Part shown: positions 7,746 to 15,152 of the stretch, piece after piece
Layout: each line of letters starts with the position of its first letter
How positions within the stretch are numbered: position 1 is the first letter of the stretch
Origin: JBGCEZ01 sp045106735
GTDB lineage: Bacteria > Planctomycetota > Phycisphaerae > Phycisphaerales > SM1A02
Length of the DNA stretch: 64,000 nt
Reading direction: 5' to 3'
NCBI GenBank assembly: GCA_045106735.1
Contig: JBGCEZ010000058.1
Location: 62,001 to 126,000, forward strand
Made by a program: the position numbers and the translations under genes
Notes under the pieces: generated by a model
Database searches by the model: none
Seen by the model: the letters and a program-made list of their open reading frames with translations, nothing else
Told to the model about the DNA's origin: nothing

Positions 7746-9048
7746 ATGCCACCACGACGGCCGCCGGGCGCTGGGCCACCTGGCCCCGGGGCGTTCGGCG
7801 TCGTGTTGATCGGGCTGGCCGCCCTCACGTTCTTCCTCGTGCTGTTCGGCTTCATGCTGCTTCGCCCCATTCGCGAAGCCATGATCGTCGCCGGCTCGGT
7901 GGAGGACGCCCGCAAGCTGTTTCCCTTGACGATGGCGGGCTGCATCGCGGTCGTGCCGCTGTTTGCCGGCGCTGCCGCCCGGCTTCGGCGCAGCCGATTC
8001 GTCGCCGCCGGGCACTTGACCTGCGGCGCCGGCGTCTTGGCCGCGGGACTCGCCCTGGCCAGCGGGGCCGACGCCCGATCTGTTCGGTCCCCGGCTCGCC
8101 CGCCGCTGGTTCGGGGTCGTGGCGGCCGGCGGCACGCTCGGCGCCTTGGCCGGACCGTGGGCCGCCGCCGCCCTGCTCGATCCGGACGGAATCGCCCTCA
8201 GCCTGCCAAAGATGCTCCTGATCGGCGGCGGATGCATCGTGGCCAGCGCCGCGAGCGCGGCGGTGATGCAGCTCTGGGTCCGGCGGCGTGGGGCGACGGC
8301 CGGCGATGACCGCACGAATGACGCGCCCCTCGGCGGCTCCATCTTCGAGGGCATCACCCACGTCGCCCGTTCGCCGCTCCTGCTCGGGATCGCGGCCTAC
8401 ATCCTGCTGATCGCGGTGATGGGCACGCTGCTGTACTTCACCCAGCTTCGGCTGGTGGCCGATGCCGCGGTGGCCACCGCCGATCGCGCCCGGCTCTTTG
8501 CCCGGTTCGACGGCATCACCCAAGCGGCCACGCTCGTGCTGCAAGTCTTGGTCGCCGGCCCGCTCATGCGGCGTCTGGGCACCGCGGCCGCCCTCATCAG
8601 CCTGCCGCTGGTGAGCATCGTCGGCTTCATCGCCTTGGGCCTGGACCCGACGCTGATGATGCTGGTGATCGTGCAGTCGGGCTACAAGGCCGTCCAGCGT
8701 GCCGTGGCCCGGCCGGCCTGCGAGGCGATGTTCGCCAGCGTGCCGCGCACCGACCGCTTCAAAGCCAAGAGCTTCCTGGACACCGTGGTCTACCGTTTCG
8801 GCGACGTGGTCGGCTCGCAGGTCGAAGCTGTGATCGGCCGCATGGGTGACGGGCTGATCGCCCTGGCCGGGACCGCGGTGGGCATCGGCGTGGTGTGGAC
8901 CGGCATCGGTTGGTTCATGGGCCGAAGAGCCGACGGGATGGCGACCGACGATGAGGATGGCGAGGACGGCGGCGCGGCGAGGAAGGCCGGCGACGGAACG
9001 GGCGACGGCCGCGATGGCGGCGGCCGCGACCGCGACGGCAACGCGTAG
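7746..9048 (+). pseudogene. ATP/ADP-exchange-type MFS carrier, broken by an internal deletion and frameshift
   Basis: Two reading frames together match one carrier of the NTT/NTP-NDP exchange MFS family. The first half (7746 to about 8076) has LRPIREAMIVAG and the following two helices. The second half, open from about 8077 to 9048, has FGVVAAGGTLGALAGPW, then LYFTQLRLV, then FKAKSFLDTVVYRFGD, all well conserved. In relatives a helix with a FNLFVVSVFWS-like motif lies between these parts; here it is missing and the frame changes near 8075. So perhaps 70-80 bases are lost, a length not divisible by three. The remaining sequence has no stop codons and keeps coding bias, so the lesion is recent or is an assembly error. 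The tail after residue M(ATDDEDGEDGG) is disordered. Confidence 0.8.
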
Positions 9049-9081
9049 TTGTTCAGCCGAGCGCTTCGCCGAACGCGGCGA

Positions 9082-9315
9082 TCAGACGCGGGTCTGGAAT
9101 CCAAGCGCTCGCACCGCGCACCAACCGGCCCATCCTTCAAAGATCGCGAATCCGCCGGCGATCATCGCCCCAAAGCCCATCCACATCGGCCAACCGCCGG
9201 GCCCCGGGCCCACGCCAAGTCGGTCGAGCACGATCAGGCCGAGGCCGATCGCCGTGGTGATGAGTCCCATGCGAAGCCGGACCGCTTTTCCGCGAGCGTC
9301 GATGTTGCACTTCAT
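9082..9315 (-). CDS. Small YgaP-like membrane protein (DUF2892 type)
   Basis: A 77-residue protein starting MKCNIDARGKAVRLRMGL, with two membrane helices (ITTAIGLGLIVLDRLG and MWMGFGAMIAGGFAIFEG) and ending WAGWCAVRALGFQTRV. The pattern of a short basic N-terminus, two helices and a Cys-containing tail matches the YgaP-like transmembrane domain family (DUF2892). Members are inner-membrane proteins of unclear role, sometimes linked to rhodanese domains. The ATG at 9315 is preferred over the frame's upstream end at 9378 because the family always starts with the MKxN segment. It converges on the carrier pseudogene. Confidence 0.8.
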   Translation of the reverse strand: MKCNIDARGKAVRLRMGLITTAIGLGLIVLDRLGVGPGPGGWPMWMGFGAMIAGGFAIFEGWAGWCAVRALGFQTRV

Positions 9316-9434
9316 GGCCGGATGGTAGGCGACGCGGGGCCGGGCGCGGCGTCTGCCGGCCCGTCGCCGTTCACGCACCTACTGCCGCCCGTCAGCTGCC
9401 CCGGCGACCGCACCACTGACCCCCCCCGGACGAC

Positions 9435-9833
9435 TCAGTCGTACCCAAGCCGTTCCAAGTCGTCCTCGTCCAGCCCAAAGTGATGGCCGATCTCGTGGAG
9501 CAGCGTGATCCGGATTTCCTCCCGCAGGTCGGCTTCGAGTGCTTCCGGCCCGCCGGCGTGTTCGATGATGCCGACGCGAAACAGGTGGATCGTCTCGGGC
9601 CAGCCGACGTCCTCCACCGATCGCTCGGTGATGGGCACGCCCGAGTGCAATCCGCACAGCTCTTCCGGCACGTCTTCCATGCCGAGTTCCGCCAACATTT
9701 CCGGCGACGGCACATCGTCGACGATGAGCGGCGCTTCTTCCAACAGCTCGTGCAGGGCCGGCGGCAGCGTTTCGAGCACGGCCTCGAGCAAGGCATCGAA
9801 AGCGGCGCGGCGCGATGGGGTCAGGCCGATCAT
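9435..9833 (-). CDS. Zincin-like metallopeptidase family protein
   Basis: A 132-residue, probably cytoplasmic protein of the small zincin-like metallopeptidase family (PF06262 type). The signature is near the C-terminus: LLHEIGHHFGLDEDDLERLG, a HExxHHxGLxEDD motif giving two zinc histidines and a following acidic residue. The central part (VDDVPSPEMLAELG, then TIHLFRVGIIEHAG) also fits the family. The ATG at 9833 overlaps the pyrD stop (ATGA at 9830-9833), so it is co-translated with pyrD. That link is presumably one of expression, not of chemistry. Natural substrates of the family are unknown. Confidence 0.88.
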   Translation of the reverse strand: MIGLTPSRRAAFDALLEAVLETLPPALHELLEEAPLIVDDVPSPEMLAELGMEDVPEELCGLHSGVPITERSVEDVGWPETIHLFRVGIIEHAGGPEALEADLREEIRITLLHEIGHHFGLDEDDLERLGYD

Positions 9834-10783
9834 GTCCGCGGCCGGTCGTCGACCTGGCCGACGAGTTCGCCAATGGATGTCGCGCCTTGGCGCCGCACCC
9901 AGCGCTCCAGTCCGCGGTTGATTGCCTTGGGAGCGCGCGGATCGACAAAGAGCACCGTGCCCATGCCGACGGCGGTGGCCCCGGCGAGCACCAACTCGGC
10001 CGCGTCGCGCCAATCCATCACGCCGCCCAGACCAATGATCGGCACGCCGGCGTCGGCGGCCACCGTCCGGTGCACCGCGTGCACGATGCGCACCGCCACC
10101 GGATGGATCGCCGGGCCGCTCAGGCCGCCCGCGCCCCGGCTCAGCCGCGGCGTGCGCGACTCGACGTCAATGGCCATCGCCGGCATCGTGTTGATGAGGG
10201 TCAGCGCGTCGGCCCCGCCTTCGATCGCCGCCGCGGCCATCGCCACCGGATCGCCTTCCGGCGAAAGTTTCACGATCAGCGGCTTGGATCCGACGGCCGG
10301 ACGGACCTCCGCGAGCAATTCGCCCAGGGCGTCCGGCGACGAACCGAACTGGCGTCCGGTCGCCGTGTTCGGGCAACTGACGTTGAGTTCGACGAGCGGC
10401 AGCTCGGGGCGGGCGTCGAACGCCGCGGCCACCGTGACGTAGTCGTCCATCGAGTGGCCGGCGATCGAGCCGATGATGACGGTGTCCGCCGGACGGAGCT
10501 TGTCGGCCAGGAAGGCGTCGAGCCCGACGTTGGCCAGGCCGATCGCATTGAGCATGCCGGCCCGCGTATCGAGAATCCGCCACGGGGCGTTGCCATCCCG
10601 GGATTCGCGGGTGATCGACTTGGTGGTGATGGCCCCGAGCCATCGCGGATCCATCACCCCGTCAAACTCGTGGACGTAGCCGCAGGTCCCCGCGGCGGCC
10701 ACGAGCGGGCCACGCAGCGGCACGCCGCAGAGGTCAACGGCGAGCGGGGAGCGGGCAGCGGCGGGCGGGGCGTCGGCGGTCAT
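9830..10783 (-). CDS. pyrD: Dihydroorotate dehydrogenase, class 1
   Basis: A 317-residue flavoprotein that oxidises dihydroorotate to orotate in pyrimidine synthesis. Class 1 features are clear: VPLRGPLVAAAGTCGY at the start, TTKSIT with the FMN-contacting lysine (Lys55), NVSCPNT with the catalytic base Cys137, KLSPEGD near 172, and the phosphate-binding GLGGVMDWRDA. A cysteine base marks class 1 cytoplasmic enzymes. Class 1B would need a PyrK partner, which is not in the window, so 1A versus 1B is not settled. It is followed by a metallopeptidase gene with an ATGA overlap and diverges from the TPR-YggX gene. Confidence 0.95.
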   Translation of the reverse strand: MTADAPPAAARSPLAVDLCGVPLRGPLVAAAGTCGYVHEFDGVMDPRWLGAITTKSITRESRDGNAPWRILDTRAGMLNAIGLANVGLDAFLADKLRPADTVIIGSIAGHSMDDYVTVAAAFDARPELPLVELNVSCPNTATGRQFGSSPDALGELLAEVRPAVGSKPLIVKLSPEGDPVAMAAAAIEGGADALTLINTMPAMAIDVESRTPRLSRGAGGLSGPAIHPVAVRIVHAVHRTVAADAGVPIIGLGGVMDWRDAAELVLAGATAVGMGTVLFVDPRAPKAINRGLERWVRRQGATSIGELVGQVDDRPRT

Positions 10784-10892
10784 CGGACGCCGATCCTACC
10801 CGCCGGAAGCCGGCTCGGCCGTCGCCTATCATCGTCGCCCGTCCACGCCTGATCCCGTCCTGCCCCCAGCCCCCCGCTCCTGGAGCCCCGCA

Positions 10893-11528
10893 ATGACCGC
10901 CCTCGACGAGCGCATCGAACGCTTCGAGCACATGGCCTCGGCCGACCCCGAGAACGACATGGCCCACTTCAGCCTGGGCAGTGCGTACCTGCAAGCCGAG
11001 CGTCCGGCCGACGCGGCGGCGAGCCTCGAGCGGTGCCTGGCCCTGAACCCGGGCATGAGCAAGGCCTGGCAGCTCGCCGGCCAGGCCTACGTGGACGCCG
11101 GCGAAGAGGCCAAGGCGGTCGAGACGCTGAACCGCGGCTACACCGTGGCCGCCGAACGCGGCGACCTGTTGCCGCGGGACGCCATGGCCGACCTCCTTCG
11201 TTCGGTCGGCCACGAGCCGCCGCAGGTGTCGGCCGAGGTCGAAGAAGCGGCCCGCAAGCTCCGCGAGAGCGGCGCGTTCGTCTGCACCCACAGCGGACGC
11301 CCCGGCACCGAAATGACCGAGGTCCCGCTGCCCGGCGAGATCGGCCGGTGGATCATGGCGAACATCTCGACCGAGTCCTGGCGCGAATGGATTGGCCAGG
11401 GCACCAAGGTGATCAATGAGCTGCGGCTGGATTTCTCCAAGGACGAGGATCAGGCCACGTTCGAGCAGCACATGGTCGACTTCTTCAGCGTTCCGGCCGA
11501 AGTGGTCGCGGCCGATGCGCCAGCGTGA
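10893..11528 (+). CDS. TPR domain fused to a YggX-like Fe(II)-trafficking domain
   Basis: A 211-residue soluble protein with two parts. Residues 1-90 form about two tetratricopeptide repeats (AHFSLGSAYLQAERPADAAASL, KAWQLAGQAYVDAGEEAKA). Residues 129-203 match YggX, the small protein of iron trafficking and Fe-S protection: FVCTHSG at the start, PLPGEIGRWIMANISTESW in the centre, and INELRLDF then FEQHMVDFF at the end. YggX alone is about 90 residues, so the TPR is an added module, presumably for docking to a partner. The start ATG at 10893 follows a CCTGGAG site. The domain match is by eye but extends over most of YggX. Confidence 0.88.
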   Translation: MTALDERIERFEHMASADPENDMAHFSLGSAYLQAERPADAAASLERCLALNPGMSKAWQLAGQAYVDAGEEAKAVETLNRGYTVAAERGDLLPRDAMADLLRSVGHEPPQVSAEVEEAARKLRESGAFVCTHSGRPGTEMTEVPLPGEIGRWIMANISTESWREWIGQGTKVINELRLDFSKDEDQATFEQHMVDFFSVPAEVVAADAPA

Positions 11529-11606
11529 TGCGGGAAGGCCGCCCCGGGTGATGCCGGGCTGAGGCTGGCGGTAGACTCGGGCCCACCGCCCGAGGAGAAC
11601 CCCCGC

Positions 11607-12851
11607 ATGTCCGATCGTTCCCGTTCGTTCCGCCGCCTGCCCGTCGTTCGCGCGGCCGCCGCCGCGCGGCTGGCCACGGCGGCCACCGCCCTGCTGTTCG
11701 CCGCGCCCGTGGCCGTCGCCCACGACGGGCCGCACGACCATCGAGCCCACGATGCGCACGGGCACGGGAGCGCCCACGCCCACGGCCACGGCGGAACCGC
11801 GTCGATCGCGTCCGCCCCTGCCTCTGCCTCTGGCGCCGGCGCCGGCCTGCACGGCCCCGAAGCTCCGGCCGTCCCGGCCGACGGCGCGACCGCCCAGGAC
11901 GCCGCAGCATCCGTCGCCGCCGCGAACGCCCCCGCGTTCACCTTCGACGATGACTGGTGCAAGCTGCCGAGCGATCGGCCCCTCGGCAACACCCACGGCG
12001 GCATCGTGATCGATGCCGCGGGACACGTCTACTACAACACCGACACCGACCGCGCCATCATGGTCCACACGGCCGATGGCGAGTTCGTCCGGGCGATCGC
12101 CCCGGAGCTGCCGGCCATCCACGCGATGCAGATGCGGCTCGAGTCGCCGACCGAAGGCCCGGCGGAAGAATTCATCTACGCCGCGCACCTTCGCGGCAAG
12201 CAGGTCGTGAAGCTCCGGCTGGACGGCAGCATCGTCTGGACCATCGGCTTGCCGGTGGAGTCCGGCTTTTACCCCGACGGCGCCGGTGGGTACAACCCGA
12301 CGGGCATCGCCGTCGCCCCGAATGGGGATGTCTACATCGCCGACGGATACGGGCGTCAGTGGATCCACCACTACCGGGCCGACCGGACCTACGTTCGCAG
12401 CTTTGGCGGTCCGGGTTCTGCCCCCGGTCAGTTCTCGACCTGCCACGGCCTGGCCATCGATGTGCGGGGCGAAGATCCCATGCTGCTCGTCTGCGACCGG
12501 GAGAACCGGCGCATCCAACGCTTCCACCTCGACGGCCGATTCGACCGCGTCGTGGCCACGGATCTTCGGCGGCCGTGCGGGCTGTCGATCCACGGCGACC
12601 ACGTGGCGGTGGCCGAACTTGAAGGACGCGTGACGATCCTCGGCGAAGACTTCGCTCCCGTCGCGTACCTGGGCGACAATCCCGACCGCGGACAGTGGGC
12701 AAACAACGGCGTCGGCCCGACGCTCTGGGAGCCCGACACGTTCACCGCCCCCCACGGCGTGTGCTTCGACGCCGACGGGAACCTGTACGTGCAGGATTGG
12801 AACGCAACGGGACGCGTGCGGAAACTGATTCGGCGACGGGGCGACGGCTGA
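11607..12851 (+). CDS. Secreted NHL-type beta-propeller with a His-rich N-terminus
   Basis: A 414-residue exported protein. A basic start and hydrophobic core (ATAATALLFAAPVAVA) form a signal peptide ending near AVAHDGP. The next ~25 residues alternate His with Asp/Gly/Ala (HDHRAHDAHGHG), a likely metal-binding tract, followed by an Ala-rich linker to about residue 110. The rest is a propeller with NHL-like blades: GIAVAPNGDVYIADGYGRQ, then FSTCHGLAIDV, then LLVCDRENRRIQRFHLDG and GVCFDADGNLYVQDW. Such propellers act as extracytoplasmic scaffolds or lyases. The enzymatic role is unknown. It starts about 80 bp after the YggX fusion and shares its strand. Confidence 0.85.
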   Translation: MSDRSRSFRRLPVVRAAAAARLATAATALLFAAPVAVAHDGPHDHRAHDAHGHGSAHAHGHGGTASIASAPASASGAGAGLHGPEAPAVPADGATAQDAAASVAAANAPAFTFDDDWCKLPSDRPLGNTHGGIVIDAAGHVYYNTDTDRAIMVHTADGEFVRAIAPELPAIHAMQMRLESPTEGPAEEFIYAAHLRGKQVVKLRLDGSIVWTIGLPVESGFYPDGAGGYNPTGIAVAPNGDVYIADGYGRQWIHHYRADRTYVRSFGGPGSAPGQFSTCHGLAIDVRGEDPMLLVCDRENRRIQRFHLDGRFDRVVATDLRRPCGLSIHGDHVAVAELEGRVTILGEDFAPVAYLGDNPDRGQWANNGVGPTLWEPDTFTAPHGVCFDADGNLYVQDWNATGRVRKLIRRRGDG

Positions 12852-13206
12852 ATCGAGGCGCGCGGGTTGGAAGTTGATGGCCGGAGCGAGGAGGGTGGCG
12901 CGGCAAGTAAGCGCCCGGCACGCGTCGACTTCGGCACCCGCATCGGCATCCGCATCAACACCATGGCGGAGTCTGCGCCAGGTGGACGCGGTTTGGGGAT
13001 CAGGTCAGCTGCCGCCCAAGACATGCTTGTTCGCTCGCATGAACGGATCAGAACCTGGTGCGCCAGCCGTGGTGGCCGGGTTTCCGCCCCGCCGGCGGCT
13101 CAGCGTTTGTACGGACCGCTGGACGCTTGGCGAAGGATGCGGCGGGACTTCAGGAGGTGCTTGTGAGCAAACGCCGCCTGGCCGCCAGCGGACTTCGAGA
13201 GCAGGC
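12852..13206. other. 355-bp gap with no recognised gene
   Basis: Open frames cross this stretch in several directions, but none shows family character or a convincing start. It begins the less strongly biased patch that runs to about 15.1 kb. I see no RNA gene, repeat or convincing terminator in it. Confidence 0.5.
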
Positions 13207-13905
13207 TCAGGCCGACCTCCTTTCGTTCCGAAGAGCCCAGAGATACGTGAGAAGCCCGATCGCGTGAAGAGCCCAGTGAGACTCGTAGGACTCTCGGATG
13301 TCGTGGAGTGCTTCTTCACGGCGCCCCTGGCTCCAGAGCCAGCGAAACCCCGCCAAGTCGGACGCGATATCGATGACATCATCAAAGGCGTCGGCGAGCA
13401 CCAGTTGGGGATCTGGGCCGCCGATGTCTGTCGTGATTGGGTGTACTTGACGGTAGTAACCGAAATTCGGGAAAGCAGCTGACGCGGCCTCCTGGAAGCG
13501 CAGTACATCGAGACTCGGCGCCCCGGTATCCGGCCACGAGCTCCACGTCGTGATCTCACGTTCGTGGATCACTGCCGTGGTGTTCAGCGTGAGCTGCACG
13601 AGCAGAAGCTCGAACTCGCGAAGATCTACAGGGCCGCCGTCCTTCGCGTCCTCGATGAGAACGAAGAAGCGATCGACCGCATCGGCGAGTTGTTGTCCAT
13701 GTGACTGCAAGGCTGATTCTTCGCGTGGACTGTCAGAGAAAGCGGGCGTGTGGATCGATGAGCCTTGCGGCCCGCAGATCGCGGTTCGAGCTTGGCCGAT
13801 CCCTGCTTGCAGTCCTTGGCGAACGAACGCTGCTTCCTGCGATTGCCGGCTGGCGCATCCACGGATCACTTCTGGTGACCATTGTCGCCGAAACCTGGTG
13901 TCCAT
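13207..13905 (-). CDS. DUF5063-like hypothetical protein
   Basis: The open frame has 232 codons; the well-formed part starts around residue 75. It is helical and acidic with the run DDVIDIASDLAGFRWLW, an acidic linker, and SYESHWALHAIGLLTYLWAL at the end. This order (aspartate-rich DDxxDI helix, then a HWxxHAxxLL helix) resembles DUF5063 proteins, small soluble proteins of unknown function. The ATG at 13905 gives a long unmatched N-terminus, so translation may start later at a TTG or GTG near 13.72 kb. GC bias is lower than in the flanking operons, which suits an accessory gene. The family call is tentative. Confidence 0.6.
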   Translation of the reverse strand: MDTRFRRQWSPEVIRGCASRQSQEAAFVRQGLQAGIGQARTAICGPQGSSIHTPAFSDSPREESALQSHGQQLADAVDRFFVLIEDAKDGGPVDLREFELLLVQLTLNTTAVIHEREITTWSSWPDTGAPSLDVLRFQEAASAAFPNFGYYRQVHPITTDIGGPDPQLVLADAFDDVIDIASDLAGFRWLWSQGRREEALHDIRESYESHWALHAIGLLTYLWALRNERRSA

Positions 13906-13950
13906 CGAAACGGGCCAGGCTCACACCGGCCGCCCAACGTTTGGCGCGGA

Positions 13951-14583
13951 TCATGACTGGACTCCACGAGGTGCTTGTAGGCCCGTTCTCGTCAAGTCGA
14001 TGCCACATTCAGGACAAGTTGTGGCGTGGGCAAGCGGGTGAGCGCACGCACGGCAATGACCTCTCCGTATCCGTCGCCGCGCCAAGACATAGGAAATCGC
14101 GAGGGCAGCGAGCAGGTAGGGAGTAGCAAGGAGCCCTGCGTTCAGCAGCGCGTCGGTCGAACTGACCGATAGTGGAATCCTGCGCCCGGCGGCAAGGTGG
14201 CTGAGATCATCTCGATCACGGAGGAGAGCCTTCGGTACCGCAATCCCAGTCTTCGCGTTGAGAGACGGGTCACGGAAATCTGTGTATCGCTCCCATCTCG
14301 CGAATGGGATCGGCCAGCCCAGTTTTGCCGAGAAGTACTGGAACCCGATTCGGGGCGGGCTTGAGTGCGCGAACTCGTATCGCCCGTGGCCCGTGCTCCA
14401 TTGGAGCAGGACTTCGTCTTCCTGGCTCAAGGAATTTCTCGAGTACGTCCCCGGTCGCAGGCCGATTCCTACTGACGCGTCTGTTGGATCGAGTTGCGTA
14501 TCCGCCCAGATCGATGACGCGAGCGCGATCGCAAGAGAGGTGACCGCTCCCGCAGCGAGTGAGAGCGCGAATTGGTACCTCAT
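13951..14583 (-). CDS. Two-helix membrane protein with a C-terminal zinc ribbon
   Basis: A 210-residue protein starting MRYQFALSLAAGAVTSLAIALAS, which forms an N-terminal membrane segment. A long region of about 130 residues would lie outside the membrane. A second segment, ALLNAGLLATPYLLAALAISYVLA, is followed by basic residues and a cytoplasmic zinc ribbon, CRACAHPLAHATTCPECGIDL. This layout, extracytoplasmic domain plus inner-face CxxC/CPEC ribbon, recurs in hypothetical proteins of planctomycetes as I recall them. No function is known. It lies just downstream of a second membrane-anchored hypothetical gene (14627), and the two may work together. Confidence 0.7.
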   Translation of the reverse strand: MRYQFALSLAAGAVTSLAIALASSIWADTQLDPTDASVGIGLRPGTYSRNSLSQEDEVLLQWSTGHGRYEFAHSSPPRIGFQYFSAKLGWPIPFARWERYTDFRDPSLNAKTGIAVPKALLRDRDDLSHLAAGRRIPLSVSSTDALLNAGLLATPYLLAALAISYVLARRRIRRGHCRACAHPLAHATTCPECGIDLTRTGLQAPRGVQS

Positions 14584-14626
14584 CTGCACAGCGCGTCCTC
14601 TTGAAGCTCGTGACGATTCGGGCCAA

Positions 14627-15112
14627 CTACCAGTAGAACGCAACAAAGACGGTGGCATGATCATCTGAGGTCAGATCGATGAGTACGCAGGTTTCCTTGC
14701 CGCCGTCTTGGACGCGGCACTGCTGAAACCGAATCGCGTGCTCCGGTTTCCACCTGCTTCGATCGTACGCGTGCACCTTCCGCTCGGGCCCGCTGTCCCA
14801 TTGGGTGGATGGTGGAAATGAGCTCACGAACTGCGGAACGGAGGACAGGGGCATCTGAACCACGGCGTATCCGAAGTGATCCTGCCAGGCGACGTAGTCC
14901 ACCAGCCGGTACCGGGCATCCTCCGGGAGTGCGTAGGGTACGACCCGCTCCAGTGCGGCCTTGTCGCCGACATGCTTGAGTGCAATCGGTGTGACGACAA
15001 GAGCCGAAAGGCTCGCCACGCACGCGGCGATGACCACCCCCCAACTCGGCGGCGGATCGAAGCGGAGCCAGCGCAGCAGCGTGCGGGTGAACCCACTCGA
15101 CGCGCGTCTCAT
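14627..15112 (-). CDS. Membrane-anchored hypothetical protein (161 aa)
   Basis: A 161-residue protein with a basic N-terminus, one membrane helix (WGVVIAACVASLSALVVTPIAL) and a ~120-residue outer domain rich in Tyr, Trp and His that ends FVAFYW. No family was recognised. The ATG at 15112 (MRRASSGF) is preferred to the frame's upstream end at 15190, which would overlap the end of the BatA-like gene. It lies 43 bp before the zinc-ribbon gene on the same strand, and the pair resembles a small accessory unit. Confidence 0.6.
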   Translation of the reverse strand: MRRASSGFTRTLLRWLRFDPPPSWGVVIAACVASLSALVVTPIALKHVGDKAALERVVPYALPEDARYRLVDYVAWQDHFGYAVVQMPLSSVPQFVSSFPPSTQWDSGPERKVHAYDRSRWKPEHAIRFQQCRVQDGGKETCVLIDLTSDDHATVFVAFYW

Positions 15113-15152
15113 GGAACGGCCTTGCACCCTACGAATCCGAGCTGACCGCCCA

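Noticed and set aside
10734..12755. Long minus-strand open frame (673 codons) opposite the TPR-YggX and propeller genes
   Set aside because: It is the antisense shadow of two well-supported genes in GC-rich DNA and shows only Arg/Gly/Val-rich sequence without family motifs.
12874..13482. 202-codon plus-strand open frame before the DUF5063-like gene
   Set aside because: No family pattern, Arg/Pro-rich, and it runs antisense to the end of a better-supported gene.
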